Positions 23,099 to 30,962 of a DNA stretch of 32,143 nucleotides are shown in pieces. The position numbers and the translations under genes are program-made. Below the pieces are notes generated by a model, which saw only the letters and a list, made by a program, of their open reading frames with translations, searched no databases and was not told where the DNA came from. The DNA is from an uncultured Clostridia bacterium (lineage in GTDB: Bacteria; Bacillota; Clostridia; Christensenellales; Aristaeellaceae): NCBI GenBank assembly GCA_946407745.1, contig CAMJPQ010000042.1, positions 1 to 32,143 of the forward strand, written 5' to 3'. Numbering within the stretch: position 1 is the stretch's first letter; the number at the start of each line of letters is the position of its first letter.

Positions 23099-23707
23099 AT
23101 GCGCAAGGCGACAGAGCTGGAAATCATAGCCCACGCGAAAGGCTACCTGGACAAGCTGGCCAATGGGATCAATCCGCTGACCAACAAGGCGCTGGAGGAG
23201 CACGAGATTGTGAACAACGTGCGAATCTCCCGGTGCCTGTTTTTTGTGTCCGATGTGCTGCGCCAGGTGATCGAAAAGGGCGGCCTGCAGGGGCTGAAGT
23301 CCTCTAGAAGCGTGTATACGGAGCCCTTCCACCTCACGCAGGAGCAGCGCACACGGTTTCCTTACTCAAAGTCGCCGATGTATATCAGCGCCATTGCGAA
23401 GCAGCTGAACGAGCTCGCCGGCAGCAGTGAAATGAAGCCCCTCAGCCATGCCGCCATTTCCGATTTTATGGAATGGCCGGGCTATCTGTGCCAGCCAGCA
23501 GCCGCTGCCGGCCAGCCCAAACGGGTGCCGACCGAAAGCAGACAGGCGCTGGGCATCCGCACTGAGCGGCGCGTCGGCCAGCACGGCGTGCCCTACCAGG
23601 CGACGCTGTACAGTGAAAGCGCCCAGCGCTTTATCGTGGCGCATCTGGATGAGATTGAGCAGCTGAACCTGCTGTCGCAGGCAGAGCGGGCACAGCTGTT
23701 CAGGTAA
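23099..23707 (+). CDS. Conserved-looking protein of unknown function; frame continues past the stop
   Basis: The 202-residue product has no signal peptide or membrane segment. The first part ('YLDKLANGINPLTNKALEEHEIVNNVRISRCLFFVSDVLRQVIEKGG', residues about 15-63 in outline) recalls a family of short hypothetical proteins in Clostridia, but I cannot attach a function. A Pro/Gln-rich bend follows near 140, then a helical end 'FIVAHLDEIEQLNLLSQAERAQLFR'. After the TAA at 23705 the same frame stays open for 25 more codons (AVNPETGEILRPAP..., ending at a TAG at 23783) and looks coding, so the annotated end may result from a nonsense mutation. The only ribosome-binding-like sequence (AGAGGA) is very close to the ATG, so the start is uncertain. 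Confidence 0.7.
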   Translation: MRKATELEIIAHAKGYLDKLANGINPLTNKALEEHEIVNNVRISRCLFFVSDVLRQVIEKGGLQGLKSSRSVYTEPFHLTQEQRTRFPYSKSPMYISAIAKQLNELAGSSEMKPLSHAAISDFMEWPGYLCQPAAAAGQPKRVPTESRQALGIRTERRVGQHGVPYQATLYSESAQRFIVAHLDEIEQLNLLSQAERAQLFR

Positions 23708-23834
23708 GCCGTCAACCCGGAAACCGGCGAGATTCTCCGGCCCGCACCACAAGCAGCCCCCGATGAGGGCACGCCGGAGCTGTAGCACATGAAACCGAGG
23801 GCAATACCGCTGCAGATGCAGTGGTGCTTCGTAA

Positions 23835-23859
23835 GCGTCCCTGCCGCGGGGCGCTTTTT
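23835..23859 (+). terminator. Terminator before the ABC-F gene
   Basis: GCGTCCC (23835-23841) pairs with GGGGCGC (23848-23854), one pair being G-U, and is followed by TTTTT. Confidence 0.8.
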
Positions 23860-23921
23860 GTTCGGCCTTGTCCGGCTTCCGCTGCCGGGCAGCGCACTGT
23901 GTAACAGGCAGAAGGTCGCTC

Positions 23922-23950
23922 TTGCGCCGCTGTACCTTTTCTGCTATCAT
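23922..23950 (+). promoter_or_regulatory. Promoter of the ABC-F gene
   Basis: TTGCGC (23922-23927) and TATCAT (23945-23950) are 17 bases apart, and the -10 has a TGC extension directly before it. Confidence 0.7.
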
Positions 23951-24008
23951 ATAGGTTGCCGTAGCACGGTTTTTTCCATGAACCCTCCGGCAGCAAAGGA
24001 GCCACCTC

Positions 24009-25604
24009 ATGATTACAGTCAGCAACGTTTCTCTCAACTTCGGCGGACAGAAGCTCTTTTCCGGCGCAGACCTGAAGTTCCTTCCGGGCAACTGCTACGG
24101 TATCATCGGCGCCAACGGCGCGGGCAAGTCCACCTTTCTCCGCATCCTCTCCGGCGAGCTGGAGCCCACCACCGGCACAGTGACCATTCCCGCGGGCGAG
24201 CGCATGTCCACCCTGAAGCAGGATCAGTTCCAGTACGACGCCTATCCCGTGCTGGACACGGTGATCATGGGCAACCAGCACCTGTACGACGTGATGAAGG
24301 AGAAGGACGCGCTCTACATGAAGCCCGACTTTTCCGATGCGGACGGCGAGCGCGCCGCCGAGCTGGAGGGCGAGTTTGCCGAGATGGACGGCTGGAACGC
24401 GGAGAGCGACGCTGCCGCGCTGCTGACCGGCCTCGGCATTCCCGTGGAGGATCACACCCTGCCCATGGGCGAGCTGAACGGCGGTGACAAGTTCAAGGTG
24501 CTGCTGGCCCAGGCCCTGTTCGGCCACCCGGACATCCTGCTGCTGGACGAGCCCACCAACAACCTGGACAACCGTTCGGTGGACTGGCTGGAGGATTTCC
24601 TGATGGATTTCCCCGGCACGCTGATTGTGGTCAGCCATGACCGCTGGTTCCTGAACAACATCTGCACCCATATTGTGGACATCGACTACAACCAGGTCAA
24701 GCTGTACGTGGGCAACTACGACTTCTGGTATGAGTCCAGCAAAATGATGCAGTCACTCATGAACGACCAGAAAAAGCGCCGTGAGGACAAGATCAACGAG
24801 CTGAAGGCCTTCATACAGCGCTTCTCTGCCAACAAGAGCAAGGCCAAGCAGGCCACCAGCCGCCGCAAGCTGTTGCAGGAGCTGACACTGGAGCAGATGC
24901 CCGCCTCCTCCCGCCGCTATCCCTGGGTGCAGTTCACCCCGGAGCGCGAGGCCGGCAAGGACATTCTCGCGGTCAACGGCATCAGCTACTCTTTTGACGG
25001 TGTACAGCTTTTGAAGGACGTCTCCTTCATCCTCACCAAGGGAGAAAAGGTCGCCGTTGTGGGCAACGAGCAGGCCGCGACCGCCCTGTTCCGCATCCTC
25101 ATGGAGGAGATCGAGCCGGACGCGGGCAGCTTCAAGTTCGGCGTCACCATCTCCACCAGTTATTTCCCGCACGACAACAGCCGCTTCTTCGACGGCAGCG
25201 AGCTGAACATGATGGAGTGGTTCTCCCAGTACTCCCCCGAGCAGCTGGAAACCTATATGCGCACCTTCCTGGGGCGGATGCTCTTCTCCGGCGATGACGT
25301 GTACAAGCCCGTTGCGGTGCTGTCCGGCGGTGAAAAGGTACGCCTGATGCTGTCCCGGATGATGCTGTCCGGCGGCAATTTCCTCATTCTGGACCAGCCG
25401 ACCAACCACCTGGATCTGGAATCCATCACCGCGGTCAACAACGCGCTGATCGCCTTCCCGGGCAACGTACTGTTCACCTGCCACGACCACCAGTTTGTGT
25501 CCACCGTGGCCAACCGCATACTGGAAATTCACGACGACGGCACCCTCAGCGACTATTACTGCAACTATGAGGATTACCTGGAAAAGAAAAAGGCGGAGAA
25601 GTGA
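24009..25604 (+). CDS. ABC-F family ATPase, YkpA/YbiT-like
   Basis: ABC-F proteins are soluble, act on the ribosome and have two ATPase domains joined by a helical linker. The 531-residue protein matches the YkpA/YbiT branch from start to end: Walker A GANGAGKS at 34-41, Walker B 'LLLDEPTNNLD', the linker 'RREDKINELKAFIQRFSANKSKAKQATSRRK', and a second domain with normal signature 'LSGGEKVRLMLSRMM'. The second Walker A is degenerate (GNEQAATA, 352-359), which I recall also in Bacillus YkpA. Two further features are less usual: the first-domain signature is 'LNGGDKF', and the second Walker B has Gln463 where the catalytic Glu is expected (codon CAG at 25395-25397). So one ATP site looks canonical and the other dead. 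Antibiotic resistance is not implied. Confidence 0.92.
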   Translation: MITVSNVSLNFGGQKLFSGADLKFLPGNCYGIIGANGAGKSTFLRILSGELEPTTGTVTIPAGERMSTLKQDQFQYDAYPVLDTVIMGNQHLYDVMKEKDALYMKPDFSDADGERAAELEGEFAEMDGWNAESDAAALLTGLGIPVEDHTLPMGELNGGDKFKVLLAQALFGHPDILLLDEPTNNLDNRSVDWLEDFLMDFPGTLIVVSHDRWFLNNICTHIVDIDYNQVKLYVGNYDFWYESSKMMQSLMNDQKKRREDKINELKAFIQRFSANKSKAKQATSRRKLLQELTLEQMPASSRRYPWVQFTPEREAGKDILAVNGISYSFDGVQLLKDVSFILTKGEKVAVVGNEQAATALFRILMEEIEPDAGSFKFGVTISTSYFPHDNSRFFDGSELNMMEWFSQYSPEQLETYMRTFLGRMLFSGDDVYKPVAVLSGGEKVRLMLSRMMLSGGNFLILDQPTNHLDLESITAVNNALIAFPGNVLFTCHDHQFVSTVANRILEIHDDGTLSDYYCNYEDYLEKKKAEK

Positions 25605-25732
25605 TCGGCCGCGCCGCAGTGAATGCACAGACTGCCGCATCTTCTTCACCGGATGGCGGGCCGTCACCGGCGTGAGAACCTCAGTGCTCCGGGGCTTTTC
25701 CGGAGGGTATGGGTGGACTGTACAAGAAGTTG

Positions 25733-25748
25733 GAAGGTTTGAACTTTC
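25733..25748. promoter_or_regulatory. Likely operator of the toxin-antitoxin operon
   Basis: GAAGGTTTGAACTTTC is a near-perfect palindrome (seven arm positions, one of them G/T) 40 bases before the antitoxin start. A wider TTTGAA/TTCAAA repeat (25738-25743 and 25760-25765) overlaps it. YefM/Phd antitoxins usually bind such palindromes to repress their own operon. No convincing -35/-10 pair was found. Confidence 0.5.
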
Positions 25749-25787
25749 TGAGTGCTCACTTCAAAACAAAGCAGGAGGACATTTAGT

Positions 25788-26072
25788 ATGCTGACATATC
25801 AGGAATCCATCAGGCCGTCCTCCGACCTGAAAAACCACTACAGTGAGATTTCTAGGCAGTGCAGAGAAAACAAAGAAGCTGTGATTATCACTGTCGGCGG
25901 GCGTGGGGACACGGTCTCGATCTCCTATGAGGAATACCGGCGAATGAAAGCCCGGATCGAGCTGCTTGAAACCTTGGCCGAATCGGAAGAAGATGTGAAA
26001 TACGGCAGGGTTGCGCCAGCGCGGGAGACCTTTGACGAACTCAGAAAAGCACTGTCGGAGGGTATCCTGTGA
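25788..26072 (+). CDS. Antitoxin, Phd/YefM family
   Basis: The 94-residue protein has the usual Phd/YefM layout: an N-terminal DNA-binding and dimer part with 'IRPSSDLKNHYSEISRQCRE' and 'EAVIITVGGRGDTVSISYEEYRRM' (about 7-54), then an acidic helical tail (about 55-94) that would wrap around and silence the toxin. It should also repress its own promoter. A Gly-Arg-Gly-Asp stretch takes the place of the usual Asn-Gly turn. The frame is open from 25752, but AGGAGG (25773-25778) fixes the ATG at 25788. It overlaps the toxin gene by four bases (GTGA). The pair is less GC-rich than its neighbours, in line with horizontal transfer. Confidence 0.9.
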   Translation: MLTYQESIRPSSDLKNHYSEISRQCRENKEAVIITVGGRGDTVSISYEEYRRMKARIELLETLAESEEDVKYGRVAPARETFDELRKALSEGIL

Positions 26073-26386
26073 AATACAGCGTACTGCGAACCGATACCGC
26101 TGATTCAATGATCCGGAATATCGTACTCTATATTGCGGATAAATTTGGTAACAGTATTGCACTGCAGAAGCTGGACGAATTGGAAAATGCCATACTGACA
26201 CTTGGTGACAACCCGGAGGCGGGCGCAGAGCCAAGGTATACTGTTCTTAGGCGGCAGGGATACAGAGTACTCATTTTGAAAAAGGATCTGGTCTTTTACA
26301 AAATCAGTGAGGAAAAAAGAACCGTTACAATCTATGCCGTTGTTGATCAGCGGCAGGACTATCTGAGCATCATCAGAGGATTGTGA
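26069..26386 (+). CDS. Toxin, RelE/ParE superfamily
   Basis: The 105-residue protein has the compact RelE/ParE fold pattern: 'TDTADSMIRNIVLYIADKFGNSIALQKLDELENAI' forms the two N-terminal helices, then strands 'YTVLRRQGYRVLILKKDLVFYKI' and 'TVTIYAVVDQRQDY'. RelE members cut mRNA at the ribosome and ParE members poison gyrase; the lone sequence does not decide between them. The presence of Arg and Tyr in the last strand ('QRQDYLSII') is compatible with the RelE type. It starts with GTG inside the antitoxin stop, which is usual for coupled toxin synthesis. Confidence 0.88.
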   Translation: MKYSVLRTDTADSMIRNIVLYIADKFGNSIALQKLDELENAILTLGDNPEAGAEPRYTVLRRQGYRVLILKKDLVFYKISEEKRTVTIYAVVDQRQDYLSIIRGL

Positions 26387-26456
26387 AGGGCAGCGGCTGT
26401 ATTGCTGCGAGCACTTCTTTCACAAACCCGTTCTCACCCTGAAAGGCCCTTTTCCC

Positions 26457-27848
26457 ATGAATCTTTTTCTCCGCCGCTATATCGGCGATAAGCGTTTTTA
26501 CCACAGTGTGCTGACCGTGGCCGTGCCGATGATCGTTCAGAACACGATCACCAACTTTGTATCCCTGCTGGACAACATCATGGTCGGGCAGGTCGGCACC
26601 GAGCAGATGAGCGGCGTCGCCATCGTGAATCAGCTGCTGTTTGTGTACAATCTGTGCATCTTCGGCGGCCTGGCCGGGGCCGGTATCTTCACCGCCCAGT
26701 ACTTCGGCCAGGGGGACGAGGAGGGCGTGCGCCACACCTTCCGCTACAAGCTGTGGCTGGCGGCGCTGTTGACTGTGCTGGCTCTGGTCTTGCTGCTGTG
26801 CGCCGGCACACCGCTAATCCAGCTGTACCTGAGCGGCCAGTCAGACGGCACAGACCCGGCGCTGGCGCTCTCCTCAGGGCTGAGCTACCTGCATGTGATG
26901 CTGTGGGGCCTGGTGCCCTTCATGCTGGTGCAGGCCTACACCTCCACCCTGCGCGAGTGCTCCGAAACTGTGCTGCCCATGAAGGCCGGCATCGCCGCGG
27001 TGATGATCAACCTCGCCGGCAACTGGCTGCTCATCTACGGCAACCTCGGCCTGCCCAGGCTGGGCGTGGTCGGCGCGGGCGTGGCCACGGTCATCTCCCG
27101 CTGGGCGGAAGCGCTGATTGTGCTCATCTGGGCGCACACGCATACACACCGCTGCCGCTGGATGAAGGGCATGTACAGAACCCTGCGCGTGCCCGGCGCG
27201 CTGGTGCGCCGCTTTCTGATCAAGGGCTCGCCGCTGCTGCTCAACGAGGGCCTTTGGAGCGCCGGTCAGGCATTCCTGACACAGTGCTATTCGGTGCGCG
27301 GCCTGAGCGTCATCGCCGCGATGAACATCTCCTCCACCATCAACAACCTGTTCACAATGATGTTCTTCACCATCGGCTCGTCCATCTCCATCGTGGTAGG
27401 GCAGCTGCTGGGCGCGGGCAGGATGGAGGAGGCAAAGGACACCGACCGCAAGATGATCGTCTTTGCGATGCTGATTGCCGCAGGTGTGGCGCTGGTGGTG
27501 TTCCTCACCGCGCCGCTGTTCCCTCTTCTGTACAACACCACGGAACAGACGCGCGAGCTGGCTGCCTCATTTATGCGGGTCGCAGCCATCTTTATGCCGC
27601 AGATGGCTTTCCTGAACGCAACCTATTTCACCCTTCGCTCCGGCGGAAAAACCATCATCACCTTCCTGTTTGACAGCGTGGCGGTATGGGTTGTTTCCAT
27701 CCCCATCGCCTTCGTGCTCAGCCGCTATACCGGCCTGCATGTGGTGTGGATCAACGCGTGCGTGCAGATGGGCGACTGGGCCAAGTGCGTGCTGGGCTAT
27801 ATTCTGGTCCGGCGCGGCGTTTGGGTGCACAATATTGTGGAGGGCTGA
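26457..27848 (+). CDS. MATE family efflux transporter
   Basis: The 463-residue protein has 12 predicted membrane helices in two related halves. Typical MATE features are 'VLTVAVPMIVQNTITNFVSLLDNIMVGQVGTEQMSGVAI' at the start, 'GAGIFTAQYFGQGD' (about 77-90), and in the second half 'SIVVGQLLGAGRMEEAKDTDRKM'. MATE proteins export drugs, dyes or metabolites with Na+ or H+ exchange; the substrate cannot be told. The ribosome binding site is weak (GAAAGG). The next gene starts three bases after its stop, so an operon with the SGNH lipoprotein and DUF4358 genes is likely. Confidence 0.94.
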   Translation: MNLFLRRYIGDKRFYHSVLTVAVPMIVQNTITNFVSLLDNIMVGQVGTEQMSGVAIVNQLLFVYNLCIFGGLAGAGIFTAQYFGQGDEEGVRHTFRYKLWLAALLTVLALVLLLCAGTPLIQLYLSGQSDGTDPALALSSGLSYLHVMLWGLVPFMLVQAYTSTLRECSETVLPMKAGIAAVMINLAGNWLLIYGNLGLPRLGVVGAGVATVISRWAEALIVLIWAHTHTHRCRWMKGMYRTLRVPGALVRRFLIKGSPLLLNEGLWSAGQAFLTQCYSVRGLSVIAAMNISSTINNLFTMMFFTIGSSISIVVGQLLGAGRMEEAKDTDRKMIVFAMLIAAGVALVVFLTAPLFPLLYNTTEQTRELAASFMRVAAIFMPQMAFLNATYFTLRSGGKTIITFLFDSVAVWVVSIPIAFVLSRYTGLHVVWINACVQMGDWAKCVLGYILVRRGVWVHNIVEG

Positions 27849-27851
27849 GCA

Positions 27852-28652
27852 ATGCAAGGGTCATTGAAAACCCTGGTTTCCCTTATCCTGGTGCTGTGCT
27901 GTCTGTGCGCCGGCTGCGCCGCCTCTGAGGAAAAAAGCGACGAGGACCTGCTGTCCTTCTACGAAAACTCGGTTTTTGCGGGGGATTCCATCACCGGCCA
28001 GTTCAAGCGCTATGTCACCATCACCCGGCGTGAAAACCCGGATTTCCTGAAGAATGTGACCATCGTCTCGGCGGACAGCCTTTCCCTGCAGACGGCGCGG
28101 GTGAAGAACATCCACACCGCCATCCAGCTCACCTACAAGGGAAGAACCATGCCGCTGTGGCAGGTGGTGGAGAAGGTACAGCCGGAAAAGCTGTTTGTGC
28201 TGCTGGGCGTGAACGACTACATCGGCCTGGACATTCCCAAGGGGATGCGGTATATCGAGGACATGGTCAACCTGATGCAGGAGACCAATCCAACCGTGCA
28301 GGTCTACTTCTTCTCGCTCACGCCGGTCACCAAATCCTTTTCCGGCAGCAGAAACCTGCAGAAGCACTGGGATGAATACAACGTGGCCCTTGAGGAAAAG
28401 TGCGCTGAGCTGGGCGTCGGCTTCATCGACATTGCCACCGCGCTCAAGGGACCGGACGGCTATGTGAAAAAAGGGTATTCCTCTGACGGCAAGTTCCACC
28501 TGAGCACCGCCGGCATTGAGTGCTGGATCGAGTCCATGAAGGACTACGTGCGCAGCCTCCCCGCTGAAGAGGAGGAGGAACTGCTGGAGCTGGAGGAGGA
28601 CGAAGGCACAGCGGCGGAGGGCGGCGCCACACCGCTGCCGCAGACTGACTGA
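27852..28652 (+). CDS. SGNH-hydrolase-like lipoprotein
   Basis: The 266-residue protein has a lipoprotein signal peptide with the lipobox ending at Cys22 ('LCCLCAGC'), so it should be lipid-anchored outside the membrane. The SGNH/GDSL hydrolase motifs are present: block I 'FAGDSIT' with the nucleophile Ser46, block III 'LLGVNDYIG' with the Asn, and block V 'SSDGKFHLSTAG' with the Asp and His. Such enzymes remove or transfer acyl groups, for example acetyl groups on sugars of the envelope. The C-terminal 35 residues are acidic and of low complexity (a run of Glu and Leu). It is coupled tightly to the MATE gene before and the DUF4358 gene after. Confidence 0.88.
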   Translation: MQGSLKTLVSLILVLCCLCAGCAASEEKSDEDLLSFYENSVFAGDSITGQFKRYVTITRRENPDFLKNVTIVSADSLSLQTARVKNIHTAIQLTYKGRTMPLWQVVEKVQPEKLFVLLGVNDYIGLDIPKGMRYIEDMVNLMQETNPTVQVYFFSLTPVTKSFSGSRNLQKHWDEYNVALEEKCAELGVGFIDIATALKGPDGYVKKGYSSDGKFHLSTAGIECWIESMKDYVRSLPAEEEEELLELEEDEGTAAEGGATPLPQTD

Positions 28653-28664
28653 GGAGGTATGAAA

Positions 28665-29123
28665 ATGAAAAAGCTGATTGCGCTGCTGCTCACCCTGGCG
28701 CTCTGCGCCACCGCCGCGCTGGCGGAGCCGGAGGAGGAGACATTGCTGGACAGGGTCGCCTCTGTACTGCCGGAGGCGGCCGACATGGAGGAGCTCTTCG
28801 TGGAGGAAGAGCTGTCCGATGTGATGGGCATCGAGCCGGAGGAGTATGAGCAGGCGCTGTACCTGGCCGACAGCGACGCCATGAGCGGCCGCGAGCTGCT
28901 GCTCATCCTCGCACTGGAGGACACGGTGGAGTCCGTAGCCGAGCGCGTGGAGGCCTACCGCCTGCGCCGGGAAAAGGAAACCGTGAGCTATAACCCCGCC
29001 GCGTACAAGCTCATTCACGAAGCGGAGGTCGTCACGCAGGGCAACGCCGTCATCCTCATCACCGTCGAAAACAGCAAGGATGCGGTAGACGCCGTCCTGG
29101 CCCTGTTTGCGCCGGTTGAATAA
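28665..29123 (+). CDS. Secreted DUF4358-like protein
   Basis: With a start at the second ATG (28665), seven bases after AGGAGG, the protein has 152 residues; the ATG at 28659 lies only one base after that site. A signal peptide (MKKLIALLLTLALCATAALA, cut before EP) is clear. The mature protein has an acidic helical part and a C-terminal pattern 'AVILITVENSKDAVDAVLALF', which resembles DUF4358, a family of small exported proteins in Clostridia often found beside SGNH-hydrolase or acyltransferase genes. Its role is not known; location and partners suggest envelope modification. It is the last gene of the MATE-SGNH-DUF4358 group. Confidence 0.75.
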   Translation: MKKLIALLLTLALCATAALAEPEEETLLDRVASVLPEAADMEELFVEEELSDVMGIEPEEYEQALYLADSDAMSGRELLLILALEDTVESVAERVEAYRLRREKETVSYNPAAYKLIHEAEVVTQGNAVILITVENSKDAVDAVLALFAPVE

Positions 29124-29154
29124 GCCCCATCAAAACCGTGGAGGAACCCCGCCC

Positions 29155-29184
29155 ATGTCCTATTATAAGCAAACCCCGCCGTAA
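29155..29184 (+). CDS. Putative leader peptide upstream of prfC (MSYYKQTPP)
   Basis: A nine-codon reading frame has its own Shine-Dalgarno GGAGG (29140-29144, ten bases before the ATG) and ends Pro-Pro-stop (CCG CCG TAA). Ribosomes are known to terminate poorly after Pro-Pro. The stop codon forms the loop of the hairpin listed next. This suggests translation-linked control of prfC, but a chance frame this short cannot be excluded. Confidence 0.35.
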   Translation: MSYYKQTPP

Positions 29185-29194
29185 CGGTGTTTTT
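29177..29194 (+). terminator. Small hairpin plus T-run before prfC, possible attenuator
   Basis: CGCCG (29177-29181) pairs with CGGTG (29185-29189, one G-U pair) around the TAA stop codon, followed by TTTTT. An alternative pairing of AAAACCGT (29132-29139) with ACGGTGTTTT (29184-29193, one bulge) would exclude it. It may simply end the preceding operon, or it may control entry into prfC. Confidence 0.5.
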
Positions 29195-29232
29195 CTCTGC
29201 ATATCCAAATCACCAGACAAGGAGAGAAACGC

Positions 29233-30852
29233 ATGTTACCCGAGAGAAATACAGAAGCCTTTAAGGAGCTGCTGCACCAGCAGGTGGAAAAGCGGCGCAC
29301 CTTCGCCATCATCTCCCACCCCGACGCAGGCAAAACCACACTGACCGAGAAGCTGCTGCTGTACGGCGGCGCCATCCGCTCCGCCGGCTCGGTCAAGGCC
29401 CGCAAGAGTGACAAGCACGCCACCTCCGACTGGATGGAGATTGAGAAGCAGCGCGGCATTTCCGTCACTTCTTCCGCCATGCAGTTTGAGTTTAACGGCT
29501 ACCACATCAACATTCTGGACACCCCAGGCCACCAGGACTTCTCGGAGGATACCTACCGCGTGCTCGTGGCCGCCGATGCCGCCGTGATGCTGATTGACGC
29601 AGCCAAGGGCGTGGAGGCACAGACCATCAAGCTGTTCAAGGTCTGCCGGATGCGCAACATCCCCATTTTCACCTTTGTGAACAAGATGGACCGCGCCGCC
29701 AAGGATCCCTTCGCCCTGATGGACGAGCTGGAGAGCGTGCTGGGCATCCGCTCCTGCCCCATCAACTGGCCCATCGGCGTGGACGGAGACTTCCAGGGGG
29801 TGTACCACCGCGACACCCGCATTGTGGAGCTATATACTGGCGGCGACCACGGCAAGCGCATGGTGGAAAAGACCGATATTTCCATCGACGACCCTGCGCT
29901 TTCTGATGTGCTGGCCGAGGACTACCGCACGCGCCTGCACGACGAGATTGAGATGCTGGACGGCGCAGGCGATCCCTTCGACCTGGAGGCTGTGCGGCGC
30001 GGCGAGCTGACGCCCATGTTCTTTGGCTCGGCGGTGACCAACTTCGGCGTGGAGCCCTTCCTGGAGCGCTTTTTGCAGTACACGCCGCCGCCCCTGCCCC
30101 GGGAGAGCGACCAGGGAATGATCAGCCCGGAGGAGCCCTACTTCTCTGGCTTTGTGTTCAAGATTCAGGCCAACATGAATCCTGCGCACCGGGACCGGCT
30201 CGCCTTTATGCGGATTGTCAGCGGCGCGTTTGAAAAAGGCATGGAGGTGTGGCACTCCGGCACAGGCAAGCCTGTGGCGCTCAAGCAGCCTCAGCAGTTC
30301 ATGGCAGACGAGCGCGAGGCGGTGGAGGAGGCCTGGGCGGGCGATATCATCGGCCTGTTCGACCCCGGCATCTACCAGCTGGGTGACACCCTGTCCGCCG
30401 GCCCGAAGCTGCACTATGAGAACATCCCCGTCTTCGCGCCGGAGTTCTTCAACCGCGTGCGCCCGAAGGACAGCCTCAAGCGCAAGCAGTTCCAGAAGGG
30501 CATCAACCAGCTGGCCGAGGAGGGCGCAATTCAGACCTTCACCCGCACAGAAACCGGCCGTGAGGAATTCATGGTCGGCGTGGTGGGCGTGCTGCAGTTT
30601 GAGGTGCTGGAGCATCGCCTGAAGACGGAATACGCCGCCGACATCGTGATGGAATCCATGCCCTTCCGCCATGTGCGCTGGGTGGTGAAAACACCCAAGC
30701 CCGTGGAGGAGCTGAAGCTGACCTCCACTTCCGGCCGCGCGAAGGACAGCCGTGGCCGCGACGTGCTGCTGTTTGAAAACGAATGGAGCATCCGCCTGGC
30801 AACGGAAAACAACGAGGGCCTTGTCCTTGCGGAAACCGCGACCCGTGAATGA
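29233..30852 (+). CDS. prfC: Peptide chain release factor 3
   Basis: RF3 is the GTPase that removes RF1 or RF2 from the ribosome after peptide release. The 539-residue protein shows the G1 motif 'HPDAGKTT' (residues about 29-36), switch 1 with 'RGISVTSSAMQF', G3 'DTPGHQDF' and G4 'NKMD', then the RF3-specific domains with 'VVGVLQFEVLEHRLKTEY' (about 450-467). Length and the 'DWMEIEKQRGISVTSS' signature separate it from EF-G and TetM-type proteins. AAGGAG lies 10 bases before the ATG. RF3 is not universal in Firmicutes. Confidence 0.97.
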   Translation: MLPERNTEAFKELLHQQVEKRRTFAIISHPDAGKTTLTEKLLLYGGAIRSAGSVKARKSDKHATSDWMEIEKQRGISVTSSAMQFEFNGYHINILDTPGHQDFSEDTYRVLVAADAAVMLIDAAKGVEAQTIKLFKVCRMRNIPIFTFVNKMDRAAKDPFALMDELESVLGIRSCPINWPIGVDGDFQGVYHRDTRIVELYTGGDHGKRMVEKTDISIDDPALSDVLAEDYRTRLHDEIEMLDGAGDPFDLEAVRRGELTPMFFGSAVTNFGVEPFLERFLQYTPPPLPRESDQGMISPEEPYFSGFVFKIQANMNPAHRDRLAFMRIVSGAFEKGMEVWHSGTGKPVALKQPQQFMADEREAVEEAWAGDIIGLFDPGIYQLGDTLSAGPKLHYENIPVFAPEFFNRVRPKDSLKRKQFQKGINQLAEEGAIQTFTRTETGREEFMVGVVGVLQFEVLEHRLKTEYAADIVMESMPFRHVRWVVKTPKPVEELKLTSTSGRAKDSRGRDVLLFENEWSIRLATENNEGLVLAETATRE

Positions 30853-30923
30853 CCTATCAAGCTGAAAGCTGGTAGTGAAGGGTTCCCGCGGCGGCCGGTT
30901 GATCTGAGATTGGACCCGTGTGA

Positions 30924-30947
30924 AAAGGGCTGCGCCTGCAGCCCTTT
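30924..30947 (+). terminator. Terminator of prfC
   Basis: AAAGGGCTGC (30924-30933) pairs perfectly with GCAGCCCTTT (30938-30947) across GCCT. The T-run is short and partly in the stem. Confidence 0.8.
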
Positions 30948-30962
30948 CTCGCTATATGGAAA

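Larger units (their letters stand above)
23708..24008. other. Intergenic stretch between the unknown gene and the ABC-F gene
   Basis: The first 78 bases are an open continuation of the preceding reading frame. A terminator hairpin (23835-23859), a GCTGCCGGGCAGC inverted repeat near 23881 and the promoter of the ABC-F gene follow. No further gene is seen. Confidence 0.6.

Noticed and set aside
24009-25604. Antibiotic-resistance ABC-F protein
   Set aside because: The sequence follows the YkpA/YbiT housekeeping-type branch throughout, and the linker does not have the long extension typical of resistance factors.
27861-29018. A 385-codon minus-strand frame opposite the SGNH and DUF4358 genes
   Set aside because: It spans two well-supported genes on the other strand and its product has no domain-like pattern.
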